Below, piece by piece: positions 25,484-34,617 of a DNA stretch of 64,000 nt. The translations under genes and the position numbers were made by a program. The DNA is taken from contig NZ_FNOU01000010.1 of assembly GCF_900107125.1 (NCBI RefSeq), positions 1 to 64,000 on the forward strand, written 5' to 3'. The notes under the pieces are model-generated. The model worked only from the letters and a program-made list of their open reading frames with translations. It made no database searches and was not told the DNA's origin. Position 1 is the stretch's first letter. The number at the start of each line of letters is the position of its first letter. This DNA comes from Eubacterium barkeri. Its GTDB lineage: Bacteria; Bacillota; Clostridia; Eubacteriales; Eubacteriaceae.

Positions 25484-26527
25484 ATGAATTCAATGGAACG
25501 TGTCACTTTGACATTACAGCATAAAGAGGCTGACCGTATCCCGGTTTATCCACTCATTAACAGTGTTTCCCGGAAGGCCCTGGGGATTTCCTACGAGGAA
25601 TGGACCAAGGATGTGCCCAAGTGTGCAGAGGCCATCCTCAAGGCCACTGATGAGGTAGGCTGTGACTGCATTAGTACCCTGGTGGATCTCTCGGTGGAGG
25701 CCGCGGACTGGGGACAGGAGCTGGAATACAGCGAGGATGCTGCCGCCCACCCCAATTACGATAATTGTCTGATTAAATCTGAGGAGGATTATGCTAAAAT
25801 CGGTGTTCTCAATCCCAGGGAAACCCCACGGATGAAGGAGCACATTGAGCTGGCCCGGCTGCTCTATGAAGCAAAGGGAAACGAGAAGCCCATTGTTGGC
25901 TTTGTCTTTGGACCCCTGGGGATCCTGGGGATGATGCGGGGGCAGGACAATCTGTATATGGATTTGATGATGTGCCCGGATAAACTAAAGGTTGCCCTTA
26001 AAAATATTGCCGATACCATCACAGAGTTAGCCATCGCCCTATTGGAGGTGGGCTGCCACGCCATTATGTTTGACACGCTCTTTGCCTCGAAATCCATTAT
26101 GAGTCCCGAGATGTGGGATGAATTTGAAGGGGTTTATATGGTGGATATTTGTAACGCCGTCCGGGACCACGGCGGTATGGTCATGCTGCACAACTGTGGC
26201 AACGGTATTTACATTCGGGAGCAAATTGAACGGATGCACCCCGTCCTTATTTCCCTCCAGCACCTTCCCCCGGATTGTGCATCCATGGCGGAGCTGAAGG
26301 AAAAGTACGGTAAAGAGATTACCATCATGGGCCATGTGGAGCCCGGATTTATCTATGCGGCTACCGAGGAAGAGGTCCGTACTGTTTGCCGGGAGCAGAT
26401 CGATGCCTATAAGAAAGATGGTGGCTTTATGCTGGCCACGGGGTGCGAATACCCCGCCGCCCTGGATTTCCATATGGCCAAGGTTATGGTAGAGGAAGCC
26501 AAAACCTACGGGAAGTATTCAAATTAG
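25484..26527 (+). CDS. UroD/MtaA-family methyltransferase (zinc, corrinoid-linked)
   Basis: A 347 aa TIM-barrel protein of the uroporphyrinogen decarboxylase superfamily. It lacks the UroD N-terminal substrate residues but has the zinc ligands of the methylcobamide methyltransferases MtaA/MtbA: His236 and Cys238 in LHNCGNG and Cys321 in ATGCEYP. Such enzymes move methyl groups between a corrinoid protein and a thiol or tetrahydrofolate. ATG at 25484 behind AAGGAGG. No corrinoid protein or substrate-specific methyltransferase is adjacent, so the partner is unknown, but the B12 operon starts just beyond. Confidence 0.8.
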   Translation: MNSMERVTLTLQHKEADRIPVYPLINSVSRKALGISYEEWTKDVPKCAEAILKATDEVGCDCISTLVDLSVEAADWGQELEYSEDAAAHPNYDNCLIKSEEDYAKIGVLNPRETPRMKEHIELARLLYEAKGNEKPIVGFVFGPLGILGMMRGQDNLYMDLMMCPDKLKVALKNIADTITELAIALLEVGCHAIMFDTLFASKSIMSPEMWDEFEGVYMVDICNAVRDHGGMVMLHNCGNGIYIREQIERMHPVLISLQHLPPDCASMAELKEKYGKEITIMGHVEPGFIYAATEEEVRTVCREQIDAYKKDGGFMLATGCEYPAALDFHMAKVMVEEAKTYGKYSN

Positions 26528-26542
26528 CGGCCCATCCCCCAC

Positions 26543-26592
26543 TTAAAAACGCCGTTACCCCGGATTGACTCCATGGGTAACGGCGTTTTTAA
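26543..26592. terminator. Bidirectional terminator
   Basis: Stem AAAAACGCCGTTACCC / GGGTAACGGCGTTTTT with a 14-base loop. It closes the methyltransferase gene on the plus strand and the whole 21 kb corrinoid operon on the minus strand. Confidence 0.95.
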
Positions 26593-26596
26593 CACC

Positions 26597-27103
26597 CTAT
26601 CGGCCGCAGCATTTTTTATATTTTTTTCCACTCCCACAGGGGCAGGGATCATTTCGTCCAATCTTGGGGCCATCATTGACCACAGTGTTGCGCTTTCTAA
26701 AGTCTTTGAAAATCTCGTCTCTTTTTTCCTGGGACAGGATGCCATCCCATTGGGGAAGGGTAAAGAGCCATTCTGCCGGAACAGCCAGCATATTCCAGAA
26801 TAATTTTTCAAAATCGATGGTAAAGCTAAATTCTGACTCTGAAGTCATGTCCTCCAGTACCGGGGCTTCAGTGGACAGGCTTGTACTAATCCCGTCCAAA
26901 AATCCCATGATTTCAGCTTCGGTCATGCCGTACTGCTCTGCAAATCCGCCAACCGTTCCGGTGATGGCGGCTTCTTTCTTTCCTAAAAGATCCTCATAAA
27001 TGCCCTGTTCCTTCTGGCAAAATGCCTTCCAGAATGCTTCCTGGTCCTGTTGATCCTCAGAATGTGCTTCTATTTCCTGTTTCCATTGTTCAAATAAACT
27101 CAT
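26597..27103 (-). CDS. SEC-C motif protein
   Basis: A 168 aa helical protein ending with a SEC-C zinc motif, [19 protein letters not shown] (CxC...CC ligands), as in the SecA C-terminus. The remainder shows no enzyme signature. It is 24 bases downstream of cobU and before the operon terminator, so it is the last cistron of the corrinoid operon. A specific role in B12 synthesis is not implied by the domain; it may be a passenger or a zinc-dependent protein-contact factor. Confidence 0.8.
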   Translation of the reverse strand: MSLFEQWKQEIEAHSEDQQDQEAFWKAFCQKEQGIYEDLLGKKEAAITGTVGGFAEQYGMTEAEIMGFLDGISTSLSTEAPVLEDMTSESEFSFTIDFEKLFWNMLAVPAEWLFTLPQWDGILSQEKRDEIFKDFRKRNTVVNDGPKIGRNDPCPCGSGKKYKKCCGR

Positions 27104-27127
27104 GTCACTCTCCTATCTCTTTTGTAA

Positions 27128-27688
27128 TCACTTGATTTTCATAGGGATTCCCGAAACGGTAAAATAAACGGCATCCGCTTTAGCCGCAACCATTTGGTTC
27201 ACCCGCCCGGCAATATCCCGAAAAAAATTGCCCATTCGGTAGGCTGGCACCAAGCCAAGGCCCACCTCATTGGCCACGATAATGGTTTCCTTATCGCTGG
27301 CCACACAAATATCCACCACGGTCATGACCTGATCCTGGATGGCCTTTTCAATGGCAGAAAATTCATCCATGGAAATCGTGTCATAATCCACCTTGAAGTC
27401 CATCATGTTATTGGTAATGAGCACCGTCAGACAATCCAAAAGGATGACCTTTGCCGATTGAAAGGCTTCCACATCCCCCAGATTTTCAAAATCCCGGTAC
27501 TGCTCAATGGTGGGCCACTCTGCTGGGCGCTGCTCCCTGTGATGGGCGATCCGGTCTTTCATTCCATCGTCAAAGGGAACGGCGGTGGCAATGTAGGTCA
27601 CTGCTCCACCGTGCTCCTTGGCTAACTTTTCTCCGAAGGTGCTTTTTCCGCTCCGGGCTCCCCCAGTGATAAAGGTTAATTTTCCCAT
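27128..27688 (-). CDS. cobU: Adenosylcobinamide kinase / adenosylcobinamide-phosphate guanylyltransferase
   Basis: Bifunctional enzyme that phosphorylates adenosylcobinamide and then attaches GMP, preparing it for the nucleotide loop. The 186 aa protein begins with the P-loop TGGARSGKS; the guanylylated histidine lies in HHREQRPAEW near residue 50. Starts 2 bases after cobD. CobS and CobT, which would use its product, are not in the window. Confidence 0.94.
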   Translation of the reverse strand: MGKLTFITGGARSGKSTFGEKLAKEHGGAVTYIATAVPFDDGMKDRIAHHREQRPAEWPTIEQYRDFENLGDVEAFQSAKVILLDCLTVLITNNMMDFKVDYDTISMDEFSAIEKAIQDQVMTVVDICVASDKETIIVANEVGLGLVPAYRMGNFFRDIAGRVNQMVAAKADAVYFTVSGIPMKIK

Positions 27689-27690
27689 AT

Positions 27691-28743
27691 TTACCCCACA
27701 ATTTCAGTTAGCGCTGCCATGAGCGCATCGTTATCCTCTACTTTTTTTACTGCAATCCGGAAGTAGTCCGGTCCCAGGCCTGTGAAATCTTCACAGGTTC
27801 TTATATTAATATTCCGGGTGTTCAACCCCTCATTGAGGGCTGCTGCTGTCCCACATTTCAGCCGACACAAATGGAAATCCGCCGCACTTTGATACACCTT
27901 CAGGTTGTTCAGCTTGGAAAGGGCCACGTACATCCGGTGGCGTTCCTTTCGGATGTAGTTCTTGGTGGTTTCCATGTAGCGTGTGTCCCGAAATACGGTA
28001 TCCACGGCTTCTAAAGCCAGGGAATTGATGCTCCAGGGCTCCTTGTAGCGTTCCATGGCGTGGATAATGGCCTCATGACCAACAGCATAACCGATGCGCA
28101 GGCCCGGAATCCCAAAAAATTTGGTCATGGATCGAAGGAGAATCACTGGACGACCTTCATCAGCCACCAAGGTCATACTGGATTCTTTGGTGGAAAAATC
28201 GATGAAGGATTCATCGATGAACCACAAAATCCCAGGGTCACACTCATCCATCAAATCCCTGAGATAATCACAGGAGTAAGCCATCCCCGTTGGATTGTTG
28301 GGGTTGCAGATAAAAACGGCGTTGGGCTGCTCCTCAGCAATAGCTCTGGGCAAAGTACCGGGATCAATGCGAAAATCTAAATCGGCACCAGCCACCCATT
28401 CCGTTACCCCTTCCCAGCCATTCATGGTCAGTGCCCGGCGATATTCATTGAAGGTGGGGGATACAATCAGGGCCTTACTGTCTGAACGGCACAGGCTGCG
28501 GGCAAAAAGGTAAATCAGCTCAATGGCACCATTACCAAGGATGACCTGACCGGGATAAACCCCCAGATGTGCCGCCAAACGATCCCGCTGACTGGCACCG
28601 GCGATTTCCGGATATCGTCCTAAATCATCCATTGCTGCAATTAAATCGTATTTCAAGCGCGGCGGCATCCCCAAGGGATTAATGTTAACGCTGAAATCCA
28701 ACATTTTTGCATTACCGCCGTGATACCCACCATGAACATTCAT
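27691..28743 (-). CDS. cobD: L-threonine-O-3-phosphate decarboxylase
   Basis: PLP enzyme that makes (R)-1-amino-2-propanol phosphate, the linker joined to cobyric acid. The 350 aa protein has the N-terminal HGG(Y/N) pattern (VHGGYHGGN), NPNNPTG near 145 and the PLP lysine in RSMTKFFGIPGLRIGYAVG. Distinguished from HisC by this N-terminus and by its place between cbiB and cobU. Its substrate would be supplied by PduX in the same operon. Confidence 0.92.
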   Translation of the reverse strand: MNVHGGYHGGNAKMLDFSVNINPLGMPPRLKYDLIAAMDDLGRYPEIAGASQRDRLAAHLGVYPGQVILGNGAIELIYLFARSLCRSDSKALIVSPTFNEYRRALTMNGWEGVTEWVAGADLDFRIDPGTLPRAIAEEQPNAVFICNPNNPTGMAYSCDYLRDLMDECDPGILWFIDESFIDFSTKESSMTLVADEGRPVILLRSMTKFFGIPGLRIGYAVGHEAIIHAMERYKEPWSINSLALEAVDTVFRDTRYMETTKNYIRKERHRMYVALSKLNNLKVYQSAADFHLCRLKCGTAAALNEGLNTRNINIRTCEDFTGLGPDYFRIAVKKVEDNDALMAALTEIVG

Positions 28744-28762
28744 ACTCCATCTCCTATCCCGA

Positions 28763-29767
28763 TCACCCTAAAGAATAAATTACCAAGAACGCCAAGCAAA
28801 TAACCACCATCATGACGATTTCTGAGCCCTTAGCAATGGCGGTTGTCTCTATAATATCGTCGGCAGTCAGGGCGTTATTACCCCTTCCGATGGTCGGCTT
28901 TTTAAGGACTTGACCAAAATAAACATTGTCTCCACCCAGCTGGATGCCCAATAGTCCAGCAATCACCGATTCCGGATGGGCAGAATTTGGACTCTTGTGG
29001 TTTTTTCGGTCCCCACAGAACACATTCCACCCCTCTCGGGCATTATACCCCAAAAACCCTCCGGCAAAAAGCATAAATATACTTCCAACCCGGGCAATAA
29101 TGAAATTAAACCCATCATCCAGTTTAGCTGGAAAGAATCCAAACTGGGTGTAGGGCTCCTGAATATACCCCACCATGGAGTCCATGGTGTTGACCGCCTT
29201 GTAAACCATGGCCCACACCAAGGGATTCATCTCAGGGATATAACGCCAAGTCACACAGCCCAGGGTCATATAAAAGAGAGGAGCCAAAATTCCATCCACA
29301 GTATTTTCTGCCGTGGTTTCCACCACGGCCCGGATAATTTCATGCTCAGAGAGCCCAGCGGTATCCCGCCCCACCAGGTAGCCGGTCTGTATCCGGGCCT
29401 GCTCCAAATCTCCTTTTTTTAAAGCATCGTAAACCTTGTGTACCTCATCCTTTAGACAGCGCTCTGCCAGGGTAGTGGTCAAAAGCCACAGATTCACCAG
29501 GTAGAAGAGGATAATATTGATTTTACTGGCTGCCCATTGCACCAGAAGCACGCAGGCCACGGTGATGACGATGACCATCACCCACATCAGAAGCCCCTTG
29601 GCCCGCCGGGCCCTTCCTTTATTAAGGTGCTTTTCAAAAAAACTGATGAGTTTCCCAATGAAGACGATGGGATGGGGAATCCACCGGGGATCCCCAATTA
29701 TCCAGTCGATGACCATCGCCAACACCATGAGACAGACCCATATTCCTGTACTCATCCCTAATAGCAT
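28763..29767 (-). CDS. cbiB: Adenosylcobinamide-phosphate synthase
   Basis: Integral membrane enzyme that condenses adenosylcobyric acid with aminopropanol phosphate. The 334 aa protein starts with a membrane helix containing DWIIGDP and carries the conserved HPIVFIGK, ENTVDGILAPLFY and DNVYFGQ motifs. The ATG at 29767 has AAGGATAA and lies 4 bases after cobQ. Confidence 0.94.
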   Translation of the reverse strand: MLLGMSTGIWVCLMVLAMVIDWIIGDPRWIPHPIVFIGKLISFFEKHLNKGRARRAKGLLMWVMVIVITVACVLLVQWAASKINIILFYLVNLWLLTTTLAERCLKDEVHKVYDALKKGDLEQARIQTGYLVGRDTAGLSEHEIIRAVVETTAENTVDGILAPLFYMTLGCVTWRYIPEMNPLVWAMVYKAVNTMDSMVGYIQEPYTQFGFFPAKLDDGFNFIIARVGSIFMLFAGGFLGYNAREGWNVFCGDRKNHKSPNSAHPESVIAGLLGIQLGGDNVYFGQVLKKPTIGRGNNALTADDIIETTAIAKGSEIVMMVVICLAFLVIYSLG

Positions 29768-29770
29768 AAT

Positions 29771-31261
29771 TTATCCTTCAATGATTTTTTCCAGCAAGTC
29801 CATATCCAGGCTATCTGCCACGATGGCGGCCAGCTTATCGTATTGCTCTTCCTTAAACCGGGCAAAATCCAGGGCTTCACCAGCTTCCAGATTCTTTTTC
29901 TCCTTAAGGGTGGCCAAAAGCCCCTCCCTAAAGACATCGTTATCGAAAATACCGTGGAGGTAGGTTCCCATGACCTGACCATCCTCTGACACCGCGCCGT
30001 CCAGCCGTCCGTCGGACAGCTTACAAAAGGCTTCGGTACCCTCTAAGGTCTTAGAGATCCCCATGTGGATTTCATAGCCACGGACCCCTTGACCGGTTAT
30101 CCCCATTCCCAGGAAATCCTGGGTGATGGTGCCTTCCCGCTGGGTCGTGGTTTTTTCCGCCTCGATCACTGTATCGATATTTAGTAGGCCCAGGCCCTCT
30201 ACCACACCGAGGCTGGATTCTACACCACCTGGATCAGAGATGGTTTTCCCGAGGATCTGGTATCCTCCGCAGATGCCAATAACCGGCACCCCGGCCTTTT
30301 TCAGGCGGCAGATTTCCTCTGCCATTCGGCTTTCCTTCAGTTTCACCACATCGTCAATGGTATTCTTGCTCCCAGGAATGACGAGTAGATCCGGATTGGC
30401 CCGGCTGAGCTGACGCTGGTTCTCATAATATTCTACCCTAACATCCGGGTACATGTCAAAAACCGTACAATCCGTAAAATTGGAAATGTGTCGCAGGCGC
30501 ACCACCCCAATGGTGATTACCCCATCCTTTTGCTCCTGCCAACGCTCGGTAACGCTGTCTTCGTCATCAATAACCAATCGGGCGTAGGGCACCACCCCCA
30601 GGCAGGGAATCCCCACCTTTTCTTCAATGGTCTTAATCCCTGGCTCTAGCAGCGAGACATCTCCCCGGAATTTGTTGATGATGAAGCCCTTAATCCGGGC
30701 CTGTTCCTCAGGTTCCAGGAGCTTAATGGTCCCGTAGATGGAGGCAAAGACGCCCCCCCGGTCAATATCCCCAATGAGGACCACCGGTGCATCCACCATT
30801 TCCGCTAAGCCCATGTTAACCAGGTCGTTTTCCCGTAAGTTAATTTCCGCAGGACTGCCAGCCCCTTCAATGACGATAACATCGGCATTCTCTGCCAGCG
30901 TGTTATAAGCATCCATAACCACCTGGCCTAAATGGGCCTTATGGGCGTGGTATTCCCGGGCATCCATATTAAACTCTGCCACCCCGTTTAAAATAACCTG
31001 GCATCCCACATCGGAATTGGGTTTTAAAAGGATGGGATTCATAGACACATCCGGCTCCACCCGGGCACATTCGGCCTGGGTGACCTGGGCCCGTCCCATT
31101 TCCTTACCGTCAGCGGTAATATAGGAATTAAGGGCCATATTCTGGGACTTGTAGGGCATAATCTTAAGCCCTTTGTTATTTAAAATCCGACACACCGCCG
31201 CCGTCAGCAGACTTTTCCCCACTGATGAGCCCGTGCCCTGAAACATGATATTCTTTGCCAT
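29771..31261 (-). CDS. cobQ: Cobyric acid synthase
   Basis: Glutamine-dependent amidation of the b, d, e and g carboxylates of adenosylcobyrinic acid a,c-diamide (CbiP/CobQ). The 496 aa protein has the ATPase motif GTGSSVGKS at the N-terminus and a type 1 glutaminase domain with the nucleophile Cys in GICGGYQILG and the His in TYLHGIFDN. The start at 31261 fits the family; the longer frame enters cbiJ. The ATG overlaps the cbiJ stop by one base. Confidence 0.95.
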   Translation of the reverse strand: MAKNIMFQGTGSSVGKSLLTAAVCRILNNKGLKIMPYKSQNMALNSYITADGKEMGRAQVTQAECARVEPDVSMNPILLKPNSDVGCQVILNGVAEFNMDAREYHAHKAHLGQVVMDAYNTLAENADVIVIEGAGSPAEINLRENDLVNMGLAEMVDAPVVLIGDIDRGGVFASIYGTIKLLEPEEQARIKGFIINKFRGDVSLLEPGIKTIEEKVGIPCLGVVPYARLVIDDEDSVTERWQEQKDGVITIGVVRLRHISNFTDCTVFDMYPDVRVEYYENQRQLSRANPDLLVIPGSKNTIDDVVKLKESRMAEEICRLKKAGVPVIGICGGYQILGKTISDPGGVESSLGVVEGLGLLNIDTVIEAEKTTTQREGTITQDFLGMGITGQGVRGYEIHMGISKTLEGTEAFCKLSDGRLDGAVSEDGQVMGTYLHGIFDNDVFREGLLATLKEKKNLEAGEALDFARFKEEQYDKLAAIVADSLDMDLLEKIIEG

Positions 31262-32031
31262 CAGACTGTTTCCTCTCCATTGATAATATAGTCCAGCACC
31301 TGCTCTGGGGTTTCGCACACCCGGGGATAGTGAAGCCCGGGCCTGGCCACACAGAGGACCTCTGCCCCACACTCCAGGGCCGCATCCACCTTTTGGGCCA
31401 CCCCCCCGAGGCTTCCGCTGTCCTTGGTGGTCAGATACCTTATGTCAAACTGGCGGAGCATCGCCACATTCATTTCCAGGGTGAAGGGCCCTTGCATGGC
31501 GATGATTTGGGATGCGGTGTAGCCCAATTCCTCACATTTAGCCAAAACTCCGCTGGTAGGCAGCACCCGAAGGCGCAGGCGCTCCTTGGGAAGGGGAGCA
31601 TAATGCCCAAGCTCCCGGCTTCCGGTGGTGGTCAGTATATTCCCGGGGTGATCCTTTAGATACGCCACCATCTCGTCGTAATCTTTAAAAAAGTGAACAT
31701 CCTCCCGACGTTTGCACAGTCCCGGGCGCTCCAGGCGAAGGTACGCCACCCCCTGTTCCCCACAGGCTGCCATGGCCGTCTGGGAAACCGCCTTAGCGTA
31801 GGGGTGGGTGGCATCCACACACAGCCTGACCGTACGTCCCGCCAGGAGTGTGGCCATCTCTTCCCCATCCATGGCCCCCACCTGGTTGGTGAGCTGGGGC
31901 CAGTCCCTGGTATCCGGTGCATTCATACCGCTGACCGAGGAGTAAATGACCGCCTCCCCCCTGGCCAGCAGTGCATCCGTTACCGCCCGGCCATCGGATG
32001 TTCCGCCGAGGACCAGAATGGGGCTGCTCAA
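31261..32031 (-). CDS. cbiJ: Precorrin-6A (cobalt-precorrin-6A) reductase
   Basis: NADPH-dependent reduction of the cobalt-precorrin-6A macrocycle. 256 aa with the N-terminal nucleotide-binding pattern VLGGTSDGRAV and the family motif DATHPYA near residue 70, then TTGSREL. The start is a TTG at 32031 that overlaps the cbiH stop (TTGA), with GGGGGT upstream; this is the only start that gives a full Rossmann N-terminus. Confidence 0.92.
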   Translation of the reverse strand: MSSPILVLGGTSDGRAVTDALLARGEAVIYSSVSGMNAPDTRDWPQLTNQVGAMDGEEMATLLAGRTVRLCVDATHPYAKAVSQTAMAACGEQGVAYLRLERPGLCKRREDVHFFKDYDEMVAYLKDHPGNILTTTGSRELGHYAPLPKERLRLRVLPTSGVLAKCEELGYTASQIIAMQGPFTLEMNVAMLRQFDIRYLTTKDSGSLGGVAQKVDAALECGAEVLCVARPGLHYPRVCETPEQVLDYIINGEETV

Positions 32032-32768
32032 AGCTGATACCCCCGGGGTGTAATCATGTGAAGGTTGTCCTTTGTCACCATGGTTTTGGAATTCCCGATG
32101 ATGACCATGGAGAACATATCAATTTCTGCATCGCACATCTCCTCCAGGGTGGTAATGGTGGCCTGTTCATCGGCTCGCTTAGCATTGCGGACGATGCCCA
32201 CTGGGGTGCTGCCCGCCTTGTACTCCAAAAGGATTTCCTGGGCTTCCACGATATTGTTGGGACGCCCCTTGCTCTTCGGATTGTACAGGGCGACAATGAA
32301 ATCCCCTTCTCCTGCACAGCGAATCCGTTTTTTAATGACCTCCCAGTCCGTCATTAAGTCACTCAGGCTGATGACGCAGTAGTCGTGCATCAGTGGTGCC
32401 CCCAGGGTGGAGGCAGCGGCGTTGGCAGCTGAAATCCCCGGGACTACGATGACGTCCACATCGCTGCCCTGCTTTTCCACCATTTCCATCATAATACCAG
32501 CCATGCCGTAGACACCCGCATCCCCGGAGCTTACCAGGGTGACGGTGTTGCCGGCCTCTGCCAGATCCAAACATTCCTGGCAGCGGTCCACTTCCTTGCG
32601 CATCCCCGAGGAGCGGACATCCTTACCCGCCACCAAATCCGCGATAATATCGATGTAGGTCTTGTACCCGACGATGATATCTGCCACTTCCAGAGAGGCC
32701 TTAGCCGCCTCGGTCATATGTTCATACAGTCCCGGTCCTAAGCCCGTAACATAGATTTTTTTGCTCAT
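32028..32768 (-). CDS. cbiH: Cobalt-factor III (precorrin-3B) C17-methyltransferase
   Basis: SAM-dependent methylation at C17 with ring contraction. 246 aa tetrapyrrole methylase: N-terminal YVTGLGPG, SSGDAGVYGMAG near 80, VPGISAANAAAS near 108 and NPKSKGR near 165. The latter two patterns and overall similarity point to CbiH/CobJ rather than CbiF or CbiL. Positioned between cbiG and cbiJ. Confidence 0.93.
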   Translation of the reverse strand: MSKKIYVTGLGPGLYEHMTEAAKASLEVADIIVGYKTYIDIIADLVAGKDVRSSGMRKEVDRCQECLDLAEAGNTVTLVSSGDAGVYGMAGIMMEMVEKQGSDVDVIVVPGISAANAAASTLGAPLMHDYCVISLSDLMTDWEVIKKRIRCAGEGDFIVALYNPKSKGRPNNIVEAQEILLEYKAGSTPVGIVRNAKRADEQATITTLEEMCDAEIDMFSMVIIGNSKTMVTKDNLHMITPRGYQL

Positions 32769-32780
32769 CTTATCTCTCTT

Positions 32781-33842
32781 TCACTTTTTCTTTTTCCAAA
32801 GGGAGAGGGTAATTCCCCCACCTTTTACCACAGGTGCCACACAGTGACCAAAGCCCGATGCCACATAGCCGCAGGGCTCAGATACGCTTCGAAGACCCGT
32901 GGTTTTTTCCACGAAATCCGAACCATCGAAGCGGCTCTGAACCATCTTGACAAAGTCATCAGAAATGATTTTGACATCTGCACCAAAGCGCTCAGATGTC
33001 TCCCGGATTCCCGGCTCGTCGGCCTTTAATGGGATGGTCGCCAGGGTCTTGACCGCCCCCGGGTGATAGCCCACCTCATCCAAAAGCTGCGTCAGTGCCT
33101 TCATAATCCGCTCTCCGGGGGTATCCCGCCGACAGCCAACGCCTACGGTGATGCTCTTTGGCACCAGCTGGACGCTGTGCCCCGGCAACATATTTTCCGG
33201 ATCCTGGGCATCGTCGATGACGATACGCCACTGAGTCCCAGGGTATCCCTCGTCTTCAGGGAGAAAGATATTGGCCGGGAGAACGATTCCGGTGAAGTCC
33301 ACCCCCGTCCGATCCTCAATGGCGACTTTTTCATCATCCAGGATAGCAGCGGTGACGTCCTTGGCATCGGCGAAGTCTGCAATGGTACAGCCCAGCTTTT
33401 CGGCCAGGACATCCACCGCCAGGCTCCCCTTGACATCTGTCCCAGTGGTAATCACCGGGGCGGCGTCCAATCGACCGGCCAGCATCACAGCGGCATCATT
33501 GGCACCACCCAAATGCCCGGATACCAGGCTTATAACGTATTTTCCCGCTGCGTCCATAACCAGAATTCCCGGATCCGTAGATTTATGCCCCAAATGGGGG
33601 GCGATACTGCGTACCACGATTCCCGTGGCCATAATGCACAAAATGGTGTCGTACTGTGCCATAATGGAACCCAAAAAATCCGCCATGGGCCCAGCAATGG
33701 CCTGGGTCTCATGGGTCTGGTATTTGGGAAGGGTGTACACTGTCACCGGCCACTCCTCCAGAACCCCCTTGACCCGAAGGCCAAGGGCGGTGGCATCCCG
33801 GCTGACAGCAACGATGGCCCAAGGGCCAAAATTCGTCTTCAT
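32781..33842 (-). CDS. cbiG: Cobalt-precorrin-5A hydrolase
   Basis: Opens the delta-lactone ring of cobalt-precorrin-5A and releases acetaldehyde, a step specific to the anaerobic route. From the ATG at 33842 the protein is 353 aa, with the N-terminal CbiG domain (LGGANDAA near 110), mid domain and C-terminal domain (GVGCRRDTPGERI near 225). The ribosome site is weak; an alternative ATG at 33878 inside cbiF adds 12 residues. Lies 10 bases after cbiF. Confidence 0.9.
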   Translation of the reverse strand: MKTNFGPWAIVAVSRDATALGLRVKGVLEEWPVTVYTLPKYQTHETQAIAGPMADFLGSIMAQYDTILCIMATGIVVRSIAPHLGHKSTDPGILVMDAAGKYVISLVSGHLGGANDAAVMLAGRLDAAPVITTGTDVKGSLAVDVLAEKLGCTIADFADAKDVTAAILDDEKVAIEDRTGVDFTGIVLPANIFLPEDEGYPGTQWRIVIDDAQDPENMLPGHSVQLVPKSITVGVGCRRDTPGERIMKALTQLLDEVGYHPGAVKTLATIPLKADEPGIRETSERFGADVKIISDDFVKMVQSRFDGSDFVEKTTGLRSVSEPCGYVASGFGHCVAPVVKGGGITLSLWKKKK

Positions 33843-33852
33843 CCCGATGCGC

Positions 33853-34617
33853 TTATTTCGTGGCGGTGCGGTATTCATGGGAAAAGCTGGGGTCGTAGAG
33901 CTTGGACAAGCTGTACTGATCCCCCAGAAAATCCCCCACTAAGATCTGAGCTGTTTTGGTGATCCCCGCTTCCGATACCTTATCTGCAATGGTGGAAAGG
34001 GTCCCCAGAACGACCTTCTGATCTGGCCAGGTCGCCCGCTGGACCACAGCAATGGGGGTGTCCGGACGATAGTGCTTCATGAGACGAGCCGCCACCTCAT
34101 CGATCATCTGGACGGAAAGAAAAATAGCCATGGAAGCCTGGTGGGCCGCCAGGGATTCCAGTTGTTCCTTTTCCGGTACCGGGGTTCGGCCTTCCAACCG
34201 GGTACAAATCACGGTCTGGGAAACATCCGGCAGGGTAAATTCTTTTTTCAGCACGGAGGCAGAAGCGGTAAAGGAGCTCACCCCGGGTACGACCTCATAG
34301 GTGATGCCTTCCCCTTCCAGGCGATCCATCTGTTCCCGGATCGCGCCGTAGATGGAGGGATCTCCGGTGTGTACCCGAACCACCCGTTTACCCTGGGCCA
34401 CGCCATCCTTAATGACGGTAATGACTTCATCCAGGGTCATGGAGGCTGAATTGTGGATTTGGGCATCGGCCTTATGGCCTTCTAACACCCCTGGGTTCAC
34501 CAGGGAACCGGCATAAATAATGACATCTGCTTCATCCACCAGGCGTTTGCCCTTTAGGGTGATCAACTCCGGATCCCCTGGTCCGGCTCCAATTAAATAG
34601 ACTGTATTTGTACTCAT
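33853..34617 (-). CDS. cbiF: Cobalt-precorrin-4 C11-methyltransferase
   Basis: SAM-dependent methylation at C11. 254 aa tetrapyrrole methylase with YLIGAGPGDPELITLKG, HTGDPSIYGAI near 100 and VVPGVSSFTASASVL near 120. The TGDPSIYGA and PGVSSF patterns are typical of CbiF/CobM. The ATG overlaps the cbiK stop (ATGA), indicating translational coupling. Confidence 0.94.
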   Translation of the reverse strand: MSTNTVYLIGAGPGDPELITLKGKRLVDEADVIIYAGSLVNPGVLEGHKADAQIHNSASMTLDEVITVIKDGVAQGKRVVRVHTGDPSIYGAIREQMDRLEGEGITYEVVPGVSSFTASASVLKKEFTLPDVSQTVICTRLEGRTPVPEKEQLESLAAHQASMAIFLSVQMIDEVAARLMKHYRPDTPIAVVQRATWPDQKVVLGTLSTIADKVSEAGITKTAQILVGDFLGDQYSLSKLYDPSFSHEYRTATK

